The position numbers and the translations under genes were made by a program. Below, piece after piece: positions 57,867 through 64,000 of a stretch of 64,000 bases of DNA (the stretch's first letter is position 1; each line of letters starts with the position of its first letter). Source of the DNA: an uncultured Clostridia bacterium. GTDB lineage: Bacteria > Bacillota > Clostridia > Lachnospirales > Cellulosilyticaceae. The stretch lies in the NCBI GenBank assembly GCA_937981575.1, contig CALJNR010000074.1, positions 1-64,000 of the forward strand. The letters are read 5' to 3'. The notes beneath the pieces were generated by a model, which was not told the DNA's origin, ran no database searches, and was given only the letters and a program-made list of their open reading frames with translations.

Positions 57867-58388
57867 CTAAGGATTATATTGCAGCAGAATATTTTGAAGT
57901 GTATTAAGTGTATCGATAGCAGCTATTCTGGAACGGAAGTATTCATTGAGCAGTGCTATTCTTTGAACATTGTCACGAACATAAGTTAATGCCTCTAGCC
58001 AATATAACTCATTTTTAACAAGATTCAGAGAGTTTGCAACCAGTAGTACATGAACATTGTTTAACCCGGTTTTTGGTACTAATTCTAAGTATTCTATAAT
58101 CCTATTATTAAGACGATTTATTGAATTATTAATAAGTCCTATATTACTTTTCAGCCTTTCTTCGAATAAAGGCGGATTATTTAGGGCTAACTGAGAGATA
58201 TCGAGGACTTGGTTTTGTATGAGATTTATCTCAGAGATAAACTGGGTGATAATTTGTCTGTGCTCGGCTTCAGTTGGCATCTGATATAGAGCAGGAGGGG
58301 AAACTGCATGGAGCGGCCCGGTAGTAAGTAAAATAACAAGGGATAAAAGGATAGATATATATCGTTTAGGCTGTTTTAGGTTATTCAT
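57867..58388 (-). CDS. Secreted helical protein of unknown function
   Basis: 173 residues with a clear signal peptide (ISILLSLVILLTTGPLHAVS, cut near residue 29) and a mature part rich in Asn, Leu and Ile, predicted helical (INRLNNRIIEYLELVPKTG). I do not recognise it. GAGGTG lies just upstream of the ATG on the minus strand. It is between two unrelated genes and probably monocistronic. Confidence 0.7.
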   Translation of the reverse strand: MNNLKQPKRYISILLSLVILLTTGPLHAVSPPALYQMPTEAEHRQIITQFISEINLIQNQVLDISQLALNNPPLFEERLKSNIGLINNSINRLNNRIIEYLELVPKTGLNNVHVLLVANSLNLVKNELYWLEALTYVRDNVQRIALLNEYFRSRIAAIDTLNTLQNILLQYNP

Positions 58389-58565
58389 GAGGCACCTCAG
58401 GGTAGTATGAAATATATATTTAAAATGTCCATTTTTTTAAATGGTTATGTACCTTAAGGAGAATATACAAAAAAGGTAGTAACTGGATAGCTTAATACAA
58501 ACTTAGTATACACAAGATATATTAGATGAAAAAGTATAACTGACCAATTAGAATATTAAAGGACT

Positions 58566-58613
58566 TTACAGCAGCAACCCTCAGCGATAAGTCGTCTAGG
58601 GTTGCTGCTGTAA
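58566..58613. repeat. Stable hairpin downstream of the P450 gene
   Basis: TTACAGCAGCAACCCT (58566-58581) pairs perfectly with AGGGTTGCTGCTGTAA (58598-58613), a 16-bp stem. Neither strand has a T tract after it. It may be a Rho-dependent or processing end for the minus-strand P450 transcript. The rest of 58389-58639 shows nothing else. Confidence 0.6.
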
Positions 58614-58639
58614 GTGAGGCATGCAGTTAAGGCGTTTAT

Positions 58640-59905
58640 TTAGGATTTTCGTTTAACATTGCTGATTACAAAACCGCTTTTCGGAAGCGTTGGTATTTTG
58701 ATAAGGCTGTAGCTTAAGTTTTGCTTTGGGACATCGTAATCAATTTGATTCACTAGAAAGTCTAGTGCAGTTTTCATCATTTCTACAGTTATGCCTTCAC
58801 CGGGGCAGCGATGGCCTTTGGCAGGTTCACCGCCTCCTTGAGGGATGAAGCTATACAAGTTTTCCTGCCACTCCTTAAAGCGGTCCGGATCAAATTCATA
58901 AGGGGTATCCCAAAGACGGGAATCATGATTTGTACCATAGACATCTAGGAGGACGAGAGTACCTTCTTTGAAGTCATAGTTTTTCCAGGTAAAGTCTTTT
59001 TTTACCCTTGCACCTAGGAAGGGAGCAAGAGGGTAGTGACGGCGAACTTCCTGAACAAACCTACCCTGCTCACTAGGATCACCAGATTTTAGTTTTTCTT
59101 TGTATTCTGGATAGTCATATAAAGCTAAGGCTGAAAAGGTGATATAAATAGCAATGGCAACAATAGGGCGGATGATGTTAATGAGTTCAATTGCAGCCAT
59201 TTCAATACCCAGCAGATTTCCTTCGAGATCTTTATGAAAGGCAACTTCATAAAGGGGTGATCCGGCTATAGCTTCATATCTGCCAGTTCGTACATTTTCT
59301 ATGATTTCAGTTAGCCATTCCTCAATCAGGGGCCTTGCTATTCTGCCGCGCCAATGGCGAGGGCCTGCAGCTCCGAAAGCATCAACCATTTCACTAAAGC
59401 TGTCAGCCCGCTCCTTAAGATCAGCTTCAGTTAGAGGAATACCAGACCATCGGCATGCGGCCCAGCACAAAATATCTTTCATCTCATCAAAAAGTATGAT
59501 TTCATCTTCCATTTCCCATTTGCTGATAGATACCTGGCATCTTTCTCTCACGAGATCTGCCAGGTGCTTTTGATGATCGGGGGTCATAAGAGAAAGGAAA
59601 AGCTGCTTGCGATGCCGATGGGCATCGCCATCCATAGTTTGGACAGCATCTACGCCTGTTAATGTCTTTTGGACGCGCATAGGTGCTGCCCCATGCCGCT
59701 GAAAAAGGTCCTCATCATAAAACAGGTTAGAAGCTTCTTCGCCGCTGATACAAACAGCTTTTTGACCCATGAGCCGGGTTTCATATAAATCTGAATCATA
59801 GGTATCTGTATTACTTTTAATATACAAATAGCCTTTTCGTGCAAGGTTTAAGGTATTGTCCATTCCCTTTTCTTTAGGTATTTGTTGTTTTACAGACATA
59901 TGCAT
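58640..59905 (-). CDS. Fatty-acid peroxygenase, cytochrome P450 CYP152 family
   Basis: Uses hydrogen peroxide, without a redox partner, to hydroxylate or decarboxylate fatty acids. The 421-residue product matches B. subtilis YbdT (P450 BSbeta) along its whole length as I recall it: VDAFGAAGPRHW, the Arg246-Pro247 pair (NIIRPIVAI) that replaces the usual acid-alcohol pair and binds the substrate carboxylate, and the heme loop GGGEPAKGHRCPGEG with Cys367. AAAGGAG precedes the ATG on the minus strand. Unusual in an anaerobe; transfer from a Bacillus-like source is possible. Confidence 0.92.
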   Translation of the reverse strand: MHMSVKQQIPKEKGMDNTLNLARKGYLYIKSNTDTYDSDLYETRLMGQKAVCISGEEASNLFYDEDLFQRHGAAPMRVQKTLTGVDAVQTMDGDAHRHRKQLFLSLMTPDHQKHLADLVRERCQVSISKWEMEDEIILFDEMKDILCWAACRWSGIPLTEADLKERADSFSEMVDAFGAAGPRHWRGRIARPLIEEWLTEIIENVRTGRYEAIAGSPLYEVAFHKDLEGNLLGIEMAAIELINIIRPIVAIAIYITFSALALYDYPEYKEKLKSGDPSEQGRFVQEVRRHYPLAPFLGARVKKDFTWKNYDFKEGTLVLLDVYGTNHDSRLWDTPYEFDPDRFKEWQENLYSFIPQGGGEPAKGHRCPGEGITVEMMKTALDFLVNQIDYDVPKQNLSYSLIKIPTLPKSGFVISNVKRKS

Positions 59906-60095
59906 TTGTGCTCCTTTCTAAGCGATAAAAAGTGAGTTTGGTAATCGTATGCTCTATCATTTTATTATTTTCTCACGCCTAAGAATTTATACGCTGGTAT
60001 TTATTTTTATTCTATGCTACAATTCTATTCAATAAATTGTCTATTATCTGAAAGACAGTGATCTATTTATTTTCAAAGTGAGGCAGGGGAGAAAG

Positions 60096-61244
60096 ATGAT
60101 TATTTTAGAAAAACCTTATGTATCAAATTTTCTGATAGACTACTTGGAGAAGACTCAAACAGTAGTTCTTTGTAATAGCGTTTCAGAAGAAATAGCAAAA
60201 AGAAAAAACATAAATTTAGCAGACAGTCAAAAAATGAGGCTAACTTATGATGAACAAGGTAAACTTTATACAAGTTCCGAAAGCGCGCTGCAGTGGGTTT
60301 ATGAAAATCTGGGAAGCAATGATCTTATTCATAAGATCAACAAGATGAAAAACAAAACAGAATTTAGAAGACTTTTAAAGCACATATATCCAAATTTTTT
60401 CTTTCAAGAAGTTCATGTGGATAGGCTACATTTAGTCGATATTCATCTTATTAAAAAACCGTTTATTTTAAAACCAGCGGTCGGGTTCTTTAGTGTAGGT
60501 GTTTATAAGATTATGGGTGATGATGATTGGAATAGGGCATTAGAAGATATAAAAAATAACCTGACTGCGTGGAAGAGTGCCTACAAAGAGACTGTGGTTG
60601 ATAACAGCTTTTTTATTTTAGAAGAATATATAGAGGGAGAAGAGTTTGCAGTAGATGCCTACTATGATCAAAGCGGAGAAGCTGTCATTTTAAATATATT
60701 AAAGCATGAGTTTTCGTCTGATACAGATGTCAGCGACAGGCTTTATTATACAGGTAAAGAGATTATTACCCAGTATAATGAGCCCCTTACTAAGCTGCTA
60801 AATGATATGAATCGGCTGTTCGAAGTTAAAAATTTTCCGCTTCATGTGGAAGTAAGAATTGATAAGGAAGTGATAATACCTATTGAATTTAACCCACTTA
60901 GATTTGCAGGATGGTGTACAACGGATATTGCTTATTATGCCTATGGAATGAATAACTACGATTATTTTTTAAATAATCAAAAGCCAGACTTTGACAAGCT
61001 TCTTAAGGATAAGGATGATATGCTCTATAGCATCATTGTGCTGGATAAGCCCAAAGGCATAAAAGATGGGGCTTTGTTCAATTACGAGAGGTTTGCTGAG
61101 GACTTTCGGCATGTTATGCATATAAGAAAGGTAGATGCAAGGCAATATCCTATTTTTGGATTTGCTTTTACAAAGACCCATAGAAGTCAAAAGGCAGAAC
61201 TAGATAGGATACTGAAGTCTGATTTTAAGGAATATATTGTGTAA
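60096..61244 (+). CDS. ATP-grasp domain protein
   Basis: 382 residues. ATP-grasp features: the nucleotide loop PFILKPAVGFFSVGVYKI (about residues 119-136), ILEEYIEGEEFAVDAYY (about 172-188) and the metal-binding VIIPIEFNPLRFAG. Such enzymes join a carboxylate to an amine, thiol or similar group through an acyl phosphate. Nothing nearby fixes the substrate. GGGGAG favours ATG 60096 over the GTG at 60078; TGCTACAAT at 60015-60023 is a possible extended -10. It is divergent from the P450 gene. Confidence 0.78.
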   Translation: MIILEKPYVSNFLIDYLEKTQTVVLCNSVSEEIAKRKNINLADSQKMRLTYDEQGKLYTSSESALQWVYENLGSNDLIHKINKMKNKTEFRRLLKHIYPNFFFQEVHVDRLHLVDIHLIKKPFILKPAVGFFSVGVYKIMGDDDWNRALEDIKNNLTAWKSAYKETVVDNSFFILEEYIEGEEFAVDAYYDQSGEAVILNILKHEFSSDTDVSDRLYYTGKEIITQYNEPLTKLLNDMNRLFEVKNFPLHVEVRIDKEVIIPIEFNPLRFAGWCTTDIAYYAYGMNNYDYFLNNQKPDFDKLLKDKDDMLYSIIVLDKPKGIKDGALFNYERFAEDFRHVMHIRKVDARQYPIFGFAFTKTHRSQKAELDRILKSDFKEYIV

Positions 61245-61320
61245 CATTATAATAGTGAGTATAGTGTGAAATGACAGATAAAGGAGATCCAAAACTGGTC
61301 AAAGAATTAGGATAAGCAGC

Positions 61321-61371
61321 AAAAAAAGATAGTACAAACCAGGTTGAAGCTGGTTTTGTACTATCTTTTTT
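61321..61371. terminator. Bidirectional terminator between convergent genes
   Basis: AAAAAAGATAGTACAAA-CCAG (from 61321) pairs with CTGG-TTTTGTACTATC then T6 (to 61371). A/T ends on both sides let it serve the ATP-grasp gene (plus) and the rhomboid-like gene (minus), whose stop is at 61374. Confidence 0.92.
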
Positions 61372-61373
61372 GA

Positions 61374-62174
61374 TTAAAGGATATGATTGTGATCTTTAAT
61401 ATGTTCCATGCAGTACTCATAATTGCCATTGCATTTAGAGCAGTAGCGAAACTCTATATCAGGGTGAGAAACTTCTGTTTTGCCGCATACATGACATTTA
61501 TGAAAAGCTACCCTTATAGGCGCGGCAGTGCCTTTTTTGAATTCACGATGTTCTTTGTTGAAGTGGCGCTGTGTATGCGTTTGTCTCTTTTTTAAGAATG
61601 GAATTCCAAAAAATAGCAGATAATTGAGTAGTGAAATAACAATAAGTATTTTAGTAGCAAGCCCTCCTACTATAAAACTGAAAAGCAGGAAAGCGACATT
61701 GATAAATGCAAGGTATTTGACTTTAACAGGAATAATAAAGTAAATACGGAACTGAACATCGGGAAATAATGTAGCATAGGCTAAAAATAATGATAAATTA
61801 ATATATAAGGTTGTGCCTGGACTTCTAGTTAATGCTGAAGCAGCTATTGTCAAGAGAACACCTAAAAAGTAATAAATATTAAATTTAAAAACGCCCCATG
61901 TATATTCAAGTTCTCTTCCTATATAATAATAAAGAAATGCAGAAAAAAGAAACCAAATGATACTAAAAGTATTAGGGATAAATACGAAAGTAATGATCCT
62001 CCAGATTTGGCCTTGTAAAATTGCCCCCATATCAAAAACGATTAATGGATAAATCCCAGGGCCTAACAAATGATAAAGCAAAAATACAAAACCATTGCCG
62101 CATAATATATAAAGCATCAGGTTGCTGATAGCATATTTTCTATATTTGCGTTCTAATTTATCTAAAAAGTTCAT
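61374..62174 (-). CDS. Rhomboid-like membrane protein lacking protease residues, with zinc ribbon
   Basis: 266 residues with about six membrane segments laid out like a rhomboid (GQIWRIITFVFIPNTFSII, then the YYFLGVLLTIAASAL helix). The GxSG serine motif is absent: the place before LFLAYATLFPD reads TTLYINLS. The late-helix catalytic histidine is also not seen. The cytosolic C-terminus carries CHVCGK and CSKC pairs plus His/Cys, a zinc ribbon, followed by HIKDHNHIL. GAGGAGG precedes the ATG. Proteolysis is therefore unlikely; binding or quality control is possible. Confidence 0.75.
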   Translation of the reverse strand: MNFLDKLERKYRKYAISNLMLYILCGNGFVFLLYHLLGPGIYPLIVFDMGAILQGQIWRIITFVFIPNTFSIIWFLFSAFLYYYIGRELEYTWGVFKFNIYYFLGVLLTIAASALTRSPGTTLYINLSLFLAYATLFPDVQFRIYFIIPVKVKYLAFINVAFLLFSFIVGGLATKILIVISLLNYLLFFGIPFLKKRQTHTQRHFNKEHREFKKGTAAPIRVAFHKCHVCGKTEVSHPDIEFRYCSKCNGNYEYCMEHIKDHNHIL

Positions 62175-62224
62175 AGAGCCTCCTCAAAAATCATATAAAT
62201 TTTATATTTTTCATGTATAATAGG

Positions 62225-62252
62225 ATTATAGCACACTCTATAGGAGTGTCAA
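62225..62252 (-). promoter_or_regulatory. Consensus promoter of the rhomboid-like gene
   Basis: On the minus strand TTGACA (62252-62247), 16 bases, TATAAT (62230-62225), about 50 bases upstream of the ATG. Confidence 0.75.
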
Positions 62253-62287
62253 AGGGGATTATAGTAAAATTGGAAAGGACAGGCAAC

Positions 62288-62968
62288 ATGGAGAAATACG
62301 GAGAGTCATTTAAAGAATTATCTACTAAGAAAAAAATCGGGCATATATGGGAATACTACAGATGGCATATCTTTTCAGCCATCGTAGGCGTTATTATAAT
62401 AGGCACATTTGCTAGTTCTTATTTTAAGCCTAAGGTAAATTATGCTGTTGATGTGATGATAGCAGGCAAAGTTATCAGTGATGAGACGCAGCCAGAAGTT
62501 ATTAAGAAGTTTGAAGAAGAATTAAATACGAGTTTAAACATTGCTTCTGTTAATTTTGAAAATATGGGGCAGTTTGAGATGGTTATGATGCAGAAAATAC
62601 CTCTGCTTATACGAACAGAAGAACTTGATGTGCTTATCCTTTCAAAAGGGGCCTTTATGAGTTATCTCAATCAAGGGGGATCAGGAATGTTTATGCCTCT
62701 TGATGATATTTTAGAGTTAAAAACTATATTAGAAGCAAGAAAGACAGATTTAATTACTACGAAGGATATTGAATTATCAGAAGAAAGTCAAGAAGAGCTG
62801 ACAGATAGCAAGGGTATTCAAAGCAAAGATCATATCTACGGCATAAAAGTAAATCAGTTATCTAATGTGCCTAACCTTACGATAGAAGATGAACTTGTAA
62901 TAGGCGTAACTGCAACCATGAAGGATCCAGTTAAAACAGCAGAAGTTATAAGCTATCTGCTTCAGTAA
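62288..62968 (+). CDS. Membrane-anchored protein of unknown function
   Basis: 226 residues: cytosolic start, one membrane helix (HIFSAIVGVIIIGTFASSYF, about 26-45), and an extracytoplasmic domain whose segments (PEVIKKFEEELNT, LDVLILSKGAFMSYL, MFMPLDDILE) are reminiscent of family 1 solute-binding proteins but much shorter. GGAAAGGAC precedes ATG 62288; the frame open to 62213 lacks such a site. It lies 35 bases before the PurK-like gene, so co-transcription is likely. No function assigned. Confidence 0.7.
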   Translation: MEKYGESFKELSTKKKIGHIWEYYRWHIFSAIVGVIIIGTFASSYFKPKVNYAVDVMIAGKVISDETQPEVIKKFEEELNTSLNIASVNFENMGQFEMVMMQKIPLLIRTEELDVLILSKGAFMSYLNQGGSGMFMPLDDILELKTILEARKTDLITTKDIELSEESQEELTDSKGIQSKDHIYGIKVNQLSNVPNLTIEDELVIGVTATMKDPVKTAEVISYLLQ

Positions 62969-63003
62969 ATAATAATGAGTAAAAATTAAGAGGAGAATTA
63001 AGA

Positions 63004-64000
63004 ATGAATTTTAATGGAATAAGCCAAATTGGAATTGTTGGAGGAGGAAGTGCCGCTTTAATGCTTGCTTTAGAAGCTGCTAAAAAAGGGGTTCATACAA
63101 CACTTTTAGATCCTCAGATAGACTGCATCGGGGCGCAGGTTGCAACAGAACATATTATTGCTACTATTACGAATGAAAGCATACAAAAACTAAGTTTAAG
63201 ATCAGATATAGTCGTGTTCAACACGATGCTGCCTTATGTGCTGAGTTCAAAACTGCACGCACCTACTTATCCAAGCAGACATGTTATGAATAAGCTCAGT
63301 AATAAAAAACTCGTTTTTAATCTTTTAGAGGAAATTCAGATTCCTTCAGTTACGACCTATTATCAGGATAACAAACAAGATACTTATAATGTGATTGAAA
63401 AGTTAGATTTTCCTTTTAGGTTTATTAAACAGTATCCAGATAGGATAGAAAGTATGGATATTTTAAATGAGGAAGATGCAGCTGACTTTATTTTAGAAGA
63501 AGAAAAGGCAGATAGTTTTCTTATTCAGCCTATAGTAAGCTATGAACGCATTATTGCCTGCTTATGTATTATAGATGAAAATGGGAAAATAACACTGTAT
63601 GACCCTCTGGAAGAGAGATTTGAAGAAGATAAGCTTTGCAGAATTCAAATCGCTGATTCAGTGTCTAAAACAATGCTTCAAAAAATAGCAAGATATAATA
63701 AAAAGCTTCTAAAAGAAATAGCTGGAACTGGCGTTTTTACGATAAAATATGGCGTAAAGGCTAATAAAGGGGTGGAGTTTATTGAAATTACCCCAGAAAT
63801 CTCTCTTTCAGGCGTTCTTACATTGGAAGCTTATGATATGTCTGTATATGAACAGTATATGCATATGATTTTAAATATGGAGGTTGTTGCGCCAAGCCTT
63901 ATCCATAATGTGCACGGGACAATCAGACCTACCAGCATGGCGAATATAGCCAACATGCCTTATCATATCTATAACATAGGGGTTGCAAGACTTTGTGTAA
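63004..64000 (+). CDS. PurK-like ATP-grasp protein (3' end outside window)
   Basis: At least 332 residues, still open at the window end. It begins with a nucleotide-binding start IGIVGGGSAALMLALEAAKKG, then LRSDIVVFNTM where PurK proteins have the same pattern, an ATP-grasp core (FRFIKQYPD, ADSFLIQPIVSYE, VEFIEITPEI) and a terminal HNVHGTIRP region. PurK makes N5-carboxyaminoimidazole ribonucleotide in purine synthesis. The ATP-site residues look less conserved than in true PurK, and no purE is visible, so a different ligase is possible. AGAGGAG lies upstream. Confidence 0.6.
   Translation, partial: MNFNGISQIGIVGGGSAALMLALEAAKKGVHTTLLDPQIDCIGAQVATEHIIATITNESIQKLSLRSDIVVFNTMLPYVLSSKLHAPTYPSRHVMNKLSNKKLVFNLLEEIQIPSVTTYYQDNKQDTYNVIEKLDFPFRFIKQYPDRIESMDILNEEDAADFILEEEKADSFLIQPIVSYERIIACLCIIDENGKITLYDPLEERFEEDKLCRIQIADSVSKTMLQKIARYNKKLLKEIAGTGVFTIKYGVKANKGVEFIEITPEISLSGVLTLEAYDMSVYEQYMHMILNMEVVAPSLIHNVHGTIRPTSMANIANMPYHIYNIGVARLCV

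Noticed and set aside
58566-58613. Hairpin after the P450 gene as an intrinsic terminator
   Set aside because: The stem is excellent but no T tract follows on either strand, so it is listed as a hairpin rather than a terminator.
1-64000. Mobile elements, CRISPR arrays, tRNA or rRNA genes
   Set aside because: No transposase or integrase-like protein, regularly spaced repeat array or tRNA/rRNA signature was seen on either strand.

Overview
The window is an AT-rich, almost fully coding stretch of a Gram-positive Firmicute chromosome. I infer a clostridium of the Lachnospirales type (Cellulosilyticum-like). The evidence is the beta, str, S10, spc and alpha operons laid end to end, strong AAGGAGGTG-type ribosome binding sites, frequent GTG/TTG starts, zinc-type S14, S4 and L36, a KOW protein between map and infA, an ecfA1-ecfA2-ecfT-truA-rplM-rpsI block, and a wall-polymer cluster with csaB and tagA. 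The exact genus cannot be fixed from sequence reading alone. No insertion sequence, prophage, CRISPR array, tRNA or rRNA was found.

Region 1 (1-30,940) is the transcription/translation supercluster: rplA; a promoter and L10-type leader with attenuator; rplJ-rplL; a 50-bp perfect palindrome and a possible 38-residue ORF; rpoB-rpoC; a terminator and new promoter; an L7Ae-type K-turn protein gene, rpsL, a structured intergenic, rpsG, fusA, tuf; a terminator; then a promoter and a long structured leader ahead of rpsJ-rplC-rplD-rplW-rplB-rpsS-rplV-rpsC-rplP-rpmC-rpsQ-rplN-rplX-rplE-rpsN-rpsH-rplF-rplR-rpsE-rpmD-rplO-secY-adk-map-KOW-infA-rpmJ; then an internal promoter for rpsM-rpsK-rpsD-rpoA-rplQ and a terminator.

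Region 2 (31,093-35,378) carries the energizing module of an ECF vitamin/metal transporter (ecfA1, ecfA2, ecfT), truA, and rplM-rpsI with a consensus promoter and an L13-type leader.

Region 3 (35,481-48,012) is largely cell envelope: two LytR-CpsA-Psr ligases, a DedA membrane protein, a divergent nfo-SDR pair on the minus strand, a large secreted phosphodiester glycosidase, a small secreted protein, a DUF5693-type membrane protein, CsaB (polysaccharide pyruvyl transferase) and a TagA/WecG glycosyltransferase. Together these suggest synthesis and attachment of a pyruvylated secondary wall polymer.

Region 4 (48,286-56,634) holds an orphan MsmX/UgpC-type sugar-importer ATPase, a CdaR/PucR-type regulator, and a division/peptidoglycan-hydrolase block: ftsE, ftsX, an EnvC/CwlO-like M23 activator or hydrolase, two tandem C-terminal processing proteases and a polytopic membrane protein in the position MinJ holds in Bacillus. 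The first protease copy has lost every catalytic residue while the second keeps them all, and the membrane protein has no canonical start codon beside its ribosome binding site.

Region 5 (56,672-64,000) is accessory: an unusual GC-rich inverted repeat with a G-tract loop, a GNAT acetyltransferase, a secreted orphan, a CYP152 fatty-acid peroxygenase P450, an ATP-grasp protein, a rhomboid-like protein that lacks the protease residues and carries a zinc ribbon, a membrane-anchored orphan, and a PurK-like ATP-grasp gene running off the window end.
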